A DNA stretch of 64,000 nt, taken from Heloderma charlesbogerti. Taxonomy: Eukaryota; Chordata; Lepidosauria; Squamata; Helodermatidae. Each line of letters begins with the position of its first letter. Positions within the stretch are counted from its first letter, which is position 1. Positions 32,973 to 44,746 of the stretch are shown one piece after another. A program made the position numbers and the translations under genes. The notes beneath the pieces were generated by a model. That model worked only from the letters and a program-made list of their open reading frames with translations. It did no database searches and was not told the DNA's origin. The DNA lies in NCBI GenBank assembly GCA_026122225.1, contig JANEZZ010000476.1, positions 1 to 64,000 on the forward strand. Reading direction: 5' to 3'.

Positions 32973-34900
32973 TGTGACCTGCTACCAGGTAAGTTTGGAA
33001 GAAGGGAAGACAGCAGTGGGTCAGGGAGGGGTTCTTGGGTTCATATTACAATTACAGTCTGAGCCAGCAGACCATAATGCTCAGCTCAGACTGAAGATGA
33101 ACATTATGAGCCCCTGGAGTTTGTATTCCGAGGCTGGAAATAATGAACTTTGGTGACAATCACTAATGACAAGATAGATTCCTATGTTGAGATGAGGAAC
33201 ACATTCAAACCTTAGCTGTTATGCCTGGCCTCCCTATCAGTGCTGAGAAGCTTGTAGATAATTCATAGAGGGCCTGGTCTGTAGTGTCTTCAGCATAAAA
33301 TATAATCCAGCCTTGGCAGTTTGGGCCAACTGCGCTCCTGGTGCAAATCCATTTTATGCCTTAAACATCCTCGGTAAACACTGCACTGAAAGCAGGAGTC
33401 TCTGCCAGTCCATTAAATGTCATTGATGCATCTGCCTACTTGAAAATAGGAATTCTGAAAGGGGTCATAACCTTTTTCATACAACAAGCAATACAACAGA
33501 TTATTTTTATTTATCCAGTAATGCAAGAGGGTGTTTTCTGAGAATATGTTATATCATAGCATAATACCCTTTTTTTTGCAGAACAAATTAAATTAACTGC
33601 TCTCCTCAGCAATCTCTAGAACCTCTGTATTGTTGGAATGTGAAAAGCAAGGCCCCAGTTCTAAGACTCATTGAATGATGCATAAAGGGTTTGCTATTGT
33701 GGGCATTCTTGTACCTGCTTGAGGTGATCACAGAGCAAACACAAAAGCATCTTTAAAAGAGTTTACTAAATAAGTCTGGGATTGAACAGGCAGTGTATTC
33801 AAGGGTCAAATTTAATTCCTTCCCTGCCTTTGTATTCAGATTAAAGGCCAAGGTGGATTTGCGGAAGCCAAGAGCTCCTCTGTTAATGCTGCTTTTGCAC
33901 TTAACCTGCAATTTACCTGTCACGAGCCAACACTTTAAAGAAGAGCTAAGCTCTCACCCCTTCCAAACAATTTACCTTGCATTTGAATGAATGTCCTTTG
34001 GCTCCATGATGATTACAATAAATATCTACAATCAAGGGGAAAATCTGTGCAGAAATTATATCAGAACTCAACTTTGTTCAAGACAAAATGGGTAAGAAAG
34101 GAAAAAGAATCAGCCCCCATCAGCTCCATGGTGATGAAATATGTATTTCACTCAACACACTGATGTTTGAAAAGCCTTATGAAATTCCAGTGTTCCACAT
34201 ACAAGCAGGAGGTTTATTAAGTGCCCTGTCTATACTAATATCAAACTTTTCCCTAGTGGAAAAGGGGCTACATTAAATTCTATCATTAAACCCCTTTTAC
34301 TGAGCTATCAAAAACCTGCTGTAATACTGTCTAACGACCTCATTTCCCTAAGCATAACCTGTGCCACTCAGTGGATGTTTTGCTGATTTGGTGTGGGCCT
34401 CTCGGTAGATCTTCCTTAGCATATATATGTGTGTGAGTGTGCACGCGCATGTGTGTGTGAGTGAGAGAGAGAGAAGAAAAATCAATGTCTGTGGAGATGA
34501 CAAGGCATGAGGCCAGTAGCTGGGGACCTAGAAAACAATCCAATCTACCATTTCCTATCCAGTCTATTAGCTACCCCAGTCAGCCTAGGCTCTAAGTTTT
34601 GATTGAAGGCTGGGCAGAGACCAGATAGATGGGGGCGGGGGAAGAGGCTGAGGCAGTAGGGCTGCTAAACAAGCCTGCTTTATAGCTAGCTGAAATCAGT
34701 CATAAAAGGAGGTGTATATAAAAATGGATTATTGCATTAAAAGTTTAAAATGGTTCCTTCCTTTCTGGCTCTCATCCATTCCCCACCTCCCAATTTGCTC
34801 TGCTCTGGTTAAGGTAAGATGTAGATGAAAGAGGAGGGGGAACCAGACTGGAAAAGGTCCCCCCACCACCACAGACACACACACACAGACGCATACACCT
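32973..34900. other. Mostly unique DNA
   Basis: No gene seen. A mixed TG/GA microsatellite lies at about 34418-34477, and a CA tract near 34870-34890. Confidence 0.4.
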
Positions 34901-34914
34901 TACCGCCCCCACCC

Positions 34915-35275
34915 TGTGCTACTTCTACTTGCCATGAAATCATTTCGTAAATACAAAAGAGGCCCCTCGGGCTATTGGTGCCCAGACACTCATTTTTGGA
35001 GTGGATAATTGACTTCTTTCAGTTGATAATTCATAGCTTGCATATGCGGGCTAATACATCAGCGCCCAGAGACTTCTGGAGAGCCCGGAGCAGAAACAGA
35101 AAGGGCGAGCGGAGAGAAGAAAGAGGGAAAAAAATTCAGATGATAGATGAGTGCATTACAGCTTTATGAATGAATTATGTCCCGCAAATACCTTGAGCAG
35201 GAAAGTCCGTCGGCCTCTATCTATACTAATCTGTGAGGAATTATGACGATTTTCACATTAAAAGTGTGTGTGGTG
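34915..35275. promoter_or_regulatory. Candidate conserved non-coding element
   Basis: A repeat-free block with several TAAT-core homeodomain-like words (GGATAATTGAC, GATAATTCAT, CTAATACATC, TACTAATCTG) and even composition. It has no coding signal. The call rests only on composition and motif density in otherwise transposon-rich DNA, so confidence is low. Confidence 0.25.
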
Positions 35276-36955
35276 AGGTGGGGGGAAGAAGCTAGGAATT
35301 AATTGAGCAATTGGGCCATTAAAAATGTATGCCCCAACATTTGGGTGTCCATTCTCTCATCCATCATACAGTAGGAAGCTTCTGTCATTTGTGGCTTTAA
35401 AAAAATGAAAAGAAAATGTAGGTTGTTGTCGTATAAAAACCAGTTGGGATTATTTTGACAAGACAAAGTCTTTTTTATGTATGGAGGGTCTGATTTCCTT
35501 TATAACCATACGTGTTTTCTTTGTGTGATAGATAGAACAGAACAGATTCCCTATTTGCCAGTTTCAAAAAAACCTGATATTCTTTGCTTCACAAGAAAAT
35601 AAGAAAATGAAATCAGCCTATGTAATCTTTCTTCCTACCTGGCTGCTTGGAATTTGTACACATTTTCCTATAAGAATTTGAGGTATAATAGAATGAATAT
35701 TTTTCATTTTAAAAGTTCCATTGGCAAATGTGTTCATTAAAGAAGTTTTAAAAAGAAGAAAGAAACCTAGAAAGAACACTGACATCATGTATTACAGAAA
35801 GAAAATGCAAGGGAACCAAAACTGGTCAAGGTACATTTTTTTCTATAAATAAGGGGTCATAATTTGAAGACAATATGGTGCAGTCTAATATGTGTATGCA
35901 AACTCACTCTTGTGTATGTGTTTCATTTTCAGATAGGTGGATAGTTTCATTTTCAGAAATTGACCCCACAGAACAGGCCTCTAAGCTTCCTCCAGTTTAT
36001 AAAGTAGTTTTGTGCCAGGACCTCATAATATTTTGTTAATTAGAGAAGCTTTGTGGAAAATAACATGCATCCCTTTAAGCTGCACTAAAGTGCCCCAAAT
36101 ATTTATTTTATAAACTTTGTATGGCTCTGTTTAAAGAGCAGTTTGGGGCTTCTGTGGAAGCACCTTCTGGAAAGGAAACTCTTTCTTAGGGTGATAAGGT
36201 CATGAGGATCAGGGTCTTGCCTGGCTCCCTTGTATGGCGTCCCCACCCCAGGGTGCATTTGTCCCACAGAAGTCACAAAGGGCAGCACATAGGACACATG
36301 CTCTTTGGCTCACAATCCATTTTTGTTTCTTAAAATGTACGATAACTCAGTTCCTCTATCATCGTATTTGCTTTTCAGTCCCTTTTGCAATTTCTACTTT
36401 ATAACTGATAAAATCACCTGCATACATTGGAACACGTTAAAGTCAAAGATTTTAAAAATACCTTTCAGAACTTACAAAATATGATAGAAATGCCTATGAT
36501 TAACAGAAACAACTGATTTTTAATGTGACCAAATATTTCAACCCATGTTAGCAAGGCATGTCATAATTTTAATTTCTTGACAGATTAATTATTAATAGAG
36601 ATAACTATGTTCCACACAGTCCAGTTTGGACAATTTTCCCTGATTTAGTCCTGTTTGATGTAAATAGAGTGAAACCTGTTCAAATCCAAACATGTTCATG
36701 GCTGAACATCCTTGCCTGTAAGATTGTACAATGTCTTTTCAAAGCTGATGAGTATCTTTACATTTTTGCTCTATCTCCTTATGTCAATACTTAGAATGAA
36801 ATTATTACCATCTGTACCAGTAACCTTTAATTAAATAATGTTGAATCATTGTTGAGAAGTACCAAAGACTGAGTCAAGATTAAAATACCATTTGACAAAA
36901 ATACTACATTATCCTCATGCCTTTAGTCATCTAGTCTAGAAATTACTATTCACAT
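35276..36955. other. Unique AT-rich DNA, no gene seen
   Basis: No repeat ends, exons or RNA genes recognised. Confidence 0.4.
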
Positions 36956-36959
36956 AAAT

Positions 36960-37030
36960 GAATTATATTGTATTTATGTATTAAATTTATATCCCACTTT
37001 CCCAATAGAATAGCACTTATTTCAAGTTAA
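36960..37030 (-). mobile_element. LINE 3' tail, antisense
   Basis: TATTTATGTATTAAATTTATATCCCAC is the complement of a GTGGGATATAAATTTAATA LINE tail. It is short and truncated. Confidence 0.5.
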
Positions 37031-37323
37031 ACTTCTAATAATTTTAACTGGAAATAAAATAAAGATGGCTTCTTAAAACATCCACCACATTAAAGAGTAG
37101 AACACACCCTCCAACAAACCTGGGAGTATGAAACAATTTTCAAGGTACATTTGCTTCCTATGTCTCCTGGATATTAAAGTGTGATTTAAAGCTGGGGGGG
37201 GGGGCAGGTAGTGGGTGGAGATGATTCCAGTCAAAGCTGGATGGGTGGACCATCTTCACCAGTGCTGGTTCCAGGTTTCAGGGCCTCCTCAGCAAACGGT
37301 ATCCTCTGGTGGTCCCACCTCTA

Positions 37324-37384
37324 TTTAAATTTCCCACAATGCAGCTGGAAAGATGCTATATCAGGCACATTGTGGGAAATGAAA
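37324..37384. repeat. Hairpin (TTTCCCACAATGCAG)
   Basis: ATTTCCCACAATG at 37328-37340 faces CATTGTGGGAAAT at 37368-37380 across a short spacer. This is the usual core of a small palindromic MITE. The outer ends may reach 37260-37430. Confidence 0.65.
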
Positions 37385-37430
37385 ATAGTCATCCACCACT
37401 GCCACTATCAGGTAAATTGGGGGTGCACAA

Positions 37431-39535
37431 CCTTTTCATACCCAAAGGCTGCATTGGCTGTCTGGTTGGGTGGCAGGGGCTGCAAATGTACGCACATACA
37501 CATATGCAGACTTCCTAGGACCCTCCAGGGACATTCTAGGAATGAAGTTTCTATGGCAGGAACCATAGAGCCTGTTCCAACATCATTTTTTAAAATTTCC
37601 CCCTCTTTCAGCAGCAGCAGATAAATGGGGTCTGGGGGCTGCGAGATAAGGCTTGGGAAGGATGCCATGGGAGTTTTGCTTCACTACACTAGGAAGGAAC
37701 TTCAAGTGGCCCAGAGACACCAGAAGCCTGTGCTGCAACAGAGCAGCCAGATCATGTCAAAGAGAAATCCTATGTCACTTTTCTAGGTCCCTTTTCTGAG
37801 TCTCTTGTATCCTTTTTTCCCCATTTCCCATAGCAGTGAAGCTTCTGAAGGGGACATTTTTAGAGCTTGCATGAGAATAAAACCTCCCTGAGAATATGAC
37901 TGAAGGGCTGTACTATAAATAAAGTAAAACCTTTTTCTTAGCTGCAGTTTGGACCAGGACGAAGAACAAGCCAAAGGGCAATGCAACAAGAAATGGTGAA
38001 GTCACGGAAGCCTGTGACATTGAAAGAGCAACTGAACTTATGAAATGTACTAAAGCTGATCCCCTGTCAGGCACTCACATTCATGGTTGACTGTAGGGCC
38101 GTCACCTGATTAAGGAAATCATAGTAGCAGTACTAGAAGCTGGTTCCTCACCGGGGATTTAGTTGATTGATTAAATTTACATATGAATACAAACAATTCA
38201 GAAGTAAAACACAGCATGCATACTTCCTTTGTTTTTAAATAATGTGAACACCATGTCAGAAGAGGCATTCCCTCCTATGTGAGAGAGAAAAGAGGGGATG
38301 CCTCTTTGAAGAGTGTGTTTTCCATCTGCAGTTTGTAGAAGTACTTGTCTTTAAAAAAAATTAATCTGCTGCCCAATTAATCCACCTAAAATCAGTGATT
38401 GGTGCAGCCCAATCCTGTACATATTTACTTGAAAATAAGTCCCGTTGAGTTCAACAGGATGTACTCCTAAGTACGTGGACACAGGCCTTTTTGTGATAGG
38501 ATAGCTAGGTGGGTTTCAAATTGTTTACATTGTGTCTTCTTAGCTCGTTCTTCCACTTCATCCTGAGCTAGTGATGTAGTCGGATAATTTTTGACTCTAG
38601 ACTTGATGGTCTTATGGAAGGGTGGAGGGCTCTATAGATGGTCATATGTGGCTGCTTCAAAATGTTATAAACAGATCTGCTGTGTTTGGGAGCCCTCTTG
38701 TGCCTTCTGCTGAGTGGGTCCTGCGGTACTGCCCCAAAGCCCTGTCCTGATGGCACCACTGCCCTGAGCATCCCTGTACCTTCCATTTTATGTTTGAAGT
38801 TCATTCCCTTCCACCTTTGACATCAAAATTGTCACCCTTCACCTGTAGCCATCACCCTTAGACTTCCTTCTCCCTCCCACAAGCGCACACACATCATACA
38901 CCCCCTATCTTTTGGCAAGTAGATAGCAGGTGCAGTGTATACTGAAAATATGTCATTTAAATAGATGCCTGCTGTGGAAATATGAAACCAAATATACCCA
39001 GTTTCTATTCCTTGGTCAAATACTTGATATTTTGTCTGCTATACTCTTACATTCCGCTATGAAACACATCCATGCTCCTCCCCACAAAAACATGGTAAAA
39101 GCTCCAAACACATGTTTTTAACAATGCAATTCCATCTCTGTCTACTCAGAAGTAAGTCCCACTGAATTCAGTGGAGCATACTTCCAGGTATAGAATTGCA
39201 ACCTATGTGAACTTAGGCCCAATAGCTGGGTTCATATAACTGCTTAGATATCCATAAGGACTCGTGCATGCCCAGTGGGGATGCGAAAGCAGGTTCTGTT
39301 CAAGAAACATGTCCAAAGCTCTCCTGAACAACATGTAGAACTACTTTTGCAGAGTTTCTTTTTGCCTTCTGCTCAGGATTTCTAAAAAGTGATTCTTGGA
39401 TCCCGCCAATGGTACAACATCCTATTAAATTAGTTTCTGTTAAGATGTTTGAGGCTTGAGAACGTTTATATCTCCAACTATTTGACATATGCCTCATCAG
39501 ACTTAAATCCCTCAGCACTTTAAACTATTTTGATA
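37431..39535. other. Unique DNA with two short dispersed repeats
   Basis: AGTAAGTCCC-type inverted repeats lie at about 38405-38490 and 39125-39205 (ACTCAGAAGTAAGTCCCACT facing AGTGGAGCATACTTCC). No gene seen. Confidence 0.45.
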
Positions 39536-39539
39536 TAGT

Positions 39540-39606
39540 CACCTGCCTGAAACCTTAGGGATGGGGCAGGATAGAATTCCAAATAAACAAAATAAATAAA
39601 TAAGAA
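39540..39606 (+). mobile_element. LINE 3' tail
   Basis: GGGATGGGGCAGGATAGAAT followed by an AAATAAATAAATAAG end. A short truncated tail. Confidence 0.5.
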
Positions 39607-40029
39607 AGACTACTTTAGGACAGGATAAAAGAGCCATAAAAAACAAAATCTTTTGTTAATTGTATTAACTCGCTTTCATGAACTTTTCAAATTGGAGGCC
39701 CAGGTTCAAATCTCTGCTCCTATCTCACTGGCTGCCTAGGGCTGTGGGTTGGTTACTTAGCCAATGGGCAATTGACTTATAACTTGTTTTAGCACCAACC
39801 CAACCGTAGCATTTCAGAAAAGACAAAATTACAACATCTCAAGGAAGAAAACTTTCTGATTGGGCTATGCAGGAAAGAGAAGATCTAGACATATGTTTGC
39901 CACCTGAACATTCTGCAGATTTTTACTTTTGACTTTCATAATTAAGGCAGAAGGCAAACTTAAACACCAGCATTGCCATCTAGTGATCCTTATGTGTACT
40001 GCAATATAAAAACACAATTCCTTCCCAGG

Positions 40030-40855
40030 ATTCAGCTATCACCCTTTCTCAAGGATACAACAAGGAGAGGCCTCTCTATCCATCTGGCCACCATCAGAGG
40101 TGCATTTAGTAGGAATGTCAGAGGGGGCCTTCTCAGTGGCTGCTTCCAAGCTCTGGACATTCGTGCTAAGAGAGGCCAGCCAGGCTAGTTTTATCTTTGT
40201 TGTCATTCTACTGGCAGGAAAATACTTTGTATTCAGACAGGCTTTAGGCTATTAAACAGATGCTGAAGAATATTTGAATGTGTGCTGTTTATTTCTTTTT
40301 TATCAATGTGTTTGAATTTATTTCCTTTTATGTTTGAATTATAAACTTGCATTTTAGTTCACATTTTATTATTGTTAGCTGCCTTAGGGCATAATCCTAT
40401 GAACTCGAAGGCTGCCAAGTATCCAGTGCTGGGCAGCTGGAGCATGATCTTTGCCTCTGCTCCCCAGCCACCCTGCAGTTCTGCTAGATGGGGGATTTCG
40501 CCCATCTAGCAGCAGTGCTTTGGAATGGGAAGGAGGGAGGCTGGGGTGGCCATAGAAAATGTCGTATGGCCGATGCCCCAGTCTCCTCCCCTCCCCACCC
40601 CAGGAATGTCCTTTTCCACACTCCACACTCCATTTCCAAGCACAGAGATGTAGCCAGAATCACGCTGGCTCCAAGGGGAAGCAGGAGGGGGGCAGGGAGC
40701 ACAGGTTCTGGGCCCCGAGTTTGAAGCCCTGTTTCCAACCTAAGAGCCCAGACACCGAACAACCTAGACGCTGCCTAGGGTACAGAGGATTGCGCCCTTA
40801 GGCACTATTCACAGGAGAAAGGTGGGATATACAAATAAGAAATAGATAAACAAAT
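40030..40855 (+). mobile_element. LINE 3' end remnant, split by a MITE
   Basis: A relic of the LINE C-terminus is readable near 40060-40185 (GAFS...CFQALDIRAKRG, like the FSAVAPRLWNELPRE block at 14340). A T-rich 3' region follows to GCTGCCTTAG at 40379-40388. The tail resumes at about 40795 as CTTAGGCACTATTCACAGG, GGTGGGATATAC and AAATAAG. The gap between is the MITE at 40384-40795. Confidence 0.65.
40384..40795. mobile_element. MITE with CAATCCT-type inverted ends, inside a LINE tail
   Basis: The left end AGGGCATAATCCTATG pairs with the right end CAGAGGATTGCGCCCT. CCTTAGG is found at both junctions (near 40382-40388 and 40796-40802) and is the likely duplication of the LINE target GCTGCCTTAGGCAC. 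A small hairpin GCTAGATGGG/CCCATCTAGC lies near 40483-40509. Non-coding. Confidence 0.72.
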
Positions 40856-41084
40856 CATTGGCCTATGACAATAAACCTCTGTTTTTCGTCTAGACTGATA
40901 CCTGTGATTATGGGCATGGGACCAATCATTTTGTGGAGCTTTGTAACAAGGTTATTATATTGATCTTAATTAATTTGGTGAAGAGATAAGTATGGAGTGG
41001 GTATGGGGTGATGGTTCACATAACTATTGATGGCTGTTGGTCAGTTTACACATGTTGGTCATCTGACATCTGTTGGTCAGTTTA
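40856..41084. other. Short unique spacer
   Basis: Contains three imperfect copies of a TGTTGGTCAGTTTACACATG-like unit between about 41033 and 41090, directly before the BovB insertion. Confidence 0.5.
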
Positions 41085-41430
41085 CACATGTTGTTGTTGT
41101 TCAGTCGTTCAGTCGTGTCCGACTCTTCGTGACCCCATGGACCACAGCACGCCAGGCCTTCCTGTCTTCCACTCTCTCCCAGAGTGTGCTCAAGTTCATA
41201 TCCATTACATCGGTGATGCTATCTAGCCATCTCATCCTCTGCCGTCCCCTTCTCCTTTTGCCTTCAATCTTTCCCAGCATCAGGGTCTTTTCCAGGGAGT
41301 TTTCTCTTCGCATTAGGCGGCCAAAATATTTGAGCTTCAGCTTCAGGATCTGTCCTTCCAATGAGCACTCAGGGTTGATTTCCTTTAGGATGGACTGATT
41401 TGCAGTCCAAGGGACTCATAAGAGCACATG
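41085..41430 (-). mobile_element. BovB (RTE) 3' fragment, antisense
   Basis: 41091-41424 holds the BovB C-terminal coding end and (AAC)n terminus on the minus strand. The frame at 41101-41361 reads EGQILKLKLKYFGRLMRR and RRGRQRMRWLDSITDVMD. A 6-bp duplication CACATG flanks it (41085-41090 and 41425-41430). Relative to the large copies it lacks about 9 bases near 41401. It is heavily 5'-truncated. Confidence 0.9.
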
Positions 41431-42415
41431 GCAGGACAGATAAAGCTGCTTTGGAGACAGAAGTAATCCATGGGTTATCAGTTAGCGAGCCTGAATCTAG
41501 AAAACTGGTTGCCAAGCTGCTATATTTAGATCACTTCTGGGCTGCAAGGCCAAGGTATATGATCCACACATGGGTTGTAGAATAATATTGCCTGTTCTTC
41601 TCTTGTTCTTCTGAAGGAGAAGTAAAATCAATTTGGGAACCTGTCTACTGCTAAGTGACTAGTGTGTTGCTGTTCAGATCTTCTAAATAAAACTGTCAGT
41701 TTCTGTGCAATTGCCCATAATGTCTAATTATGAAAGAAGAAGAAAACACCATGCCTTAAACTGAAGTGGATGCTGTTTTATTTCATCATTGGTGACACCT
41801 AGTGGAAGTGATGATGTGTTTTTGGGTCATCATGCAAGGGGGGGGGACACTTTCATTTCATGTGAACCAGCTCCCTCTGCTGACAACATCTCTGTTAGCA
41901 GTACGACAGAAACAGAACCTGAAACTGGTCTATATGGAATCCTATTTTTTGGTAATCCTAAAGTTTTGTAACTTTAGCAGCCATCAAGAAAACATCATCT
42001 GCCGTTGTATATGATCTTCTCAATCCCAAAGAGCCACCTGTGCAACACATGCTATTGCATCATGAGAGCAAGTCCACCACAGAAAGACAGACAGAGCAAA
42101 GAGCTCTAGATGACTCAAGGTATGAGCAAATCCTGGCCAGTTGCCAGTACTTGGATGGGAAACCCTGAGAAAGCCATGCACATAGCTCTAACCTGCTTGG
42201 GAGAAAGTAAGGGAATAAATGCTAAGAAATATGTCCACTGATGGTAAGGCAAGAAGCAGATTGTCACTTTGCTTAAATTAGGAAAGATTACATATTGTTT
42301 TAGTTGACTGTTCATAAACTGGTTGTCAGTTACTACTGTAAGATCCAGCGAGCGTTATAGCTTCACCAGGGAAGCAATGGTTGGGTAGTTCAGCATTGAA
42401 AACCCTGAAAGAAGT
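41431..42415. other. No feature seen
   Basis: Unique-looking DNA without recognised repeats or exons. Confidence 0.4.
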
Positions 42416-42417
42416 TG

Positions 42418-42548
42418 ATGCAATCTCCATCTTGGAAGGTTCTCAATGAAAAACTGGATAGACATCTGTCAAGAAAGCTTTAAGAAGAAAATACCTTGCC
42501 TCTTCAAGACAAGATGTTTAGCTTTTGAGCTCTATGATTCTATGAATT
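42418..42548 (+). mobile_element. CR1-type LINE 3' end
   Basis: CTTGGAAGGTTCTCAATG, AAAACTGGATAGACATCTGTC, and the end GAGCTCTATGATTCTATGAA, which is the CR1 terminal octamer-type repeat. Non-coding tail only. Confidence 0.8.
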
Positions 42549-42942
42549 TGCCTTGATTTGTTTCAACAAAGCTCCACTGCAGTAAATAATTCAAGTCTGT
42601 AAATACTTTAACCAATTAAAAAATGTATATATCAGCCAACTAAAAACCCTACTTCCATAAAAGCCATCATTACATGTCATCAGTAAGCTTTATTCCCCAC
42701 TCACGTATACACAAACACTTTTTGCTGTACAACTAGTTTAGTTAAACTAGTTGGGTAAGTGTGCAAAGTTATGATGATACTTCCATAGAAGGTTTCCACT
42801 GAGAATTGCAGTTGATTTGTGTGATTTCAGTCCCCTACCCCTACTTTTTAATGAATTGGACCCAAGCATAATTTATTGGAGGGGAAAAAGAGATTTGAAG
42901 GATTGCAACAACAGAAAAGTGAAAGTTACATTGTTTACAGTA

Positions 42943-43078
42943 GGGGTGGGGACATAAGGCCCTCCAGATGTTGTTGGTCCACAACTCCCATCAGCCCCAG
43001 CCAACATGGCCAATGGTCAGGGATGATGGGAGTAACAGTCCAACAACATCTAGAGGGCCACATGCTTACCATCCCTGA
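42943..43078. mobile_element. Palindromic MITE (CCAGATGTTGTTGG type)
   Basis: The arms GGCCCTCCAGATGTTGTTGG and CCAACAACATCTAGAGGGCC (42959-42978 and 43039-43058) surround CAACTCCCATCAGCCCC and ATGATGGGAGTAACAG, centred on ACATGGCCAATGG. A very common squamate fold-back element. Related copies are at 21515, 45606 and 47444. Confidence 0.88.
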
Positions 43079-43160
43079 TTTCCAGTAATTTAACTAGCTT
43101 TGGCCTTAGATTTACACACATACTTTTCTCTTGTCTTGTTTCTCTATGTCTTCTATAGCA

Positions 43161-43757
43161 GTATCAAGTAGGGCTGTCTGTGCACCGCTTCAGATCCGGT
43201 TCGGAATTCTGACCCGAAGCAGGGCAATTTGGAATGAATCGGACTGGATCTGAAGGATCTGTGTGAAGTGGGTCAGATTCAAACTGAATTGCTTTGGACT
43301 GATCTGGATGATCCTGAAGCCCCACTTGTGCATCCCCCAGACGTGCCCAATGAGCACCCAAGCCACCCACCAAGCTGTGCGAGCCCCCTGCTTCTTGCTT
43401 GGACCCATCAGAGTGCCAGGCCATTTACGCCTGCAATGTTGCATAAGTGCCTGCCTTACGGCCACCATTTACACAGGATTTAATTACCAGAAATAGAGGA
43501 GTCATCATTTTAAAAGGAAACAGCAACTCCCTTGAAGAGACCGATGGCTACAGGTGCTCCAACAGGTCCAGGTAAGGAGCAGGGGGCTCACACAGGTTGG
43601 TGGGCACAGTTTGGATGTCTGAATCTCATTTCAGACCCGGAGTCTAAAGTGGGTTGGACCAAATCCGAATTGGGCCAAGGCAGATCGGGGCCAATTTGGG
43701 AGCTCCAAATCAGCCTCTAAGTGGGTTGGGGGGTCCATGCACAGCCCTAGTATGAAG
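43161..43757. mobile_element. hAT-like MITE with TAGGGCTGT ends
   Basis: The element spans 43169-43749 (581 bp). Its ends are TAGGGCTGTCTGTGCA and TCCATGCACAGCCCTA. 8-bp duplications are GTATCAAG (43161-43168) and GTATGAAG (43750-43757), 7 of 8. It is internally palindromic: GAGCCCCCTGCTTCTTGC near 43380 pairs with GGAGCAGGGGGCTCAC near 43576. It shares its ends with the much larger element at 52425-62613. No coding capacity. Confidence 0.87.
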
Positions 43758-43984
43758 TTATTACCCCAAGAAAAGTGTAAAAATTTTATATTTTCCTCCA
43801 CTGTAAATAGTCCTAACAATTTCCCACTCCCGTTTATGCATCTGATGAAGTGAGTTGTAGCAGCCTACTGATGCTGAGGACAAAACGCACTGCTCAGCTT
43901 TAAAGTGCCACTGTGTATTTTGTCATTTCTGGTGCAATGTGCAAAATACAGCTCTCTTTATGGACTCCATCTCCAGGGAAAGAA

Positions 43985-44185
43985 TAAGCAGTTGTCCTAG
44001 TGCTACCAATCAAAAGACATTGTGCAGCTATTTCATCTTTTCTTCCTTAATTATTTGGGGGGTGGGCAATAGAAGTGGTGATAAATCAGGGACATTTACA
44101 AATGGAACATAATGACTGGACCCACCCACCCCCTCCATGAATGAGACAGGGCAACTGCACAATAAAAGCCTCATCTGGAAGCATA
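43985..44185. repeat. Dispersed repeat family Y, copy 2
   Basis: ACATTGTGCAGCTATTTCATC and TTTTCTTCCTTAA near the left, AATAAAAGCCTCATCTGGAA at the right, as in 20120-20347. It lies directly beside the palindromic element at 44205, so the two may belong to one larger element. Confidence 0.6.
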
Positions 44186-44204
44186 CTTGGGCCTGGGTTG
44201 TTGC

Positions 44205-44610
44205 CCTACCCAGGGTTTGTATGGTAGACAATTGAACAAACTGTGGTTGGTTTTCTTAGTCTCTGGGTTGTTTCCCTCCTCTTCTGACTGCTCCCTCCCT
44301 GTATCCCAACTGCCTTCGCAGCACTGGCATATAAAGAGGTTGGGTTTTTTTTAACCTCTCTTGCCACCACCTCTGTAGCATGATGAAACAACCCATGAAC
44401 AACCCACAATTCTGGGTTTACCTGTAATGACAGCCCATGGTTTAAACAACTCACAGTTCACAACTCAACAACAAACCATGGGTTCTCTTTGTGGGTTGTT
44501 CATGGTTAATAACCCATAGTTCCCATAGGTTTGCACATAACAACAACCCGTGACTCAACAAACCATGGTTAATTAAACCATGGTTTATCATTACATGCAA
44601 ACCAGTTCTT
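44205..44610. mobile_element. AACCATGGTT-rich palindromic DNA element, copy 1
   Basis: Starts CAGGGTTTGTATGG and ends CATTACATGCAAACCAG, which are loosely inverted. The right half is packed with AACCATGGTT, AACAACCCAT and ATGGGTTGTT words, so it can fold on itself in several ways. Similar content is at 62880-63110. Non-coding. Confidence 0.6.
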
Positions 44611-44746
44611 GGCATTGCACTGCTGTGGCCGATTCAAGTTCAGTCATGAGGCAGTCTATGGGATAATCCATCTTAAAGTTCAAAAGGCAGAGGTCAGAAG
44701 CTCAGGCAAATAGTCCAATACAAATACAAACCAAGAAACAGGGTCT

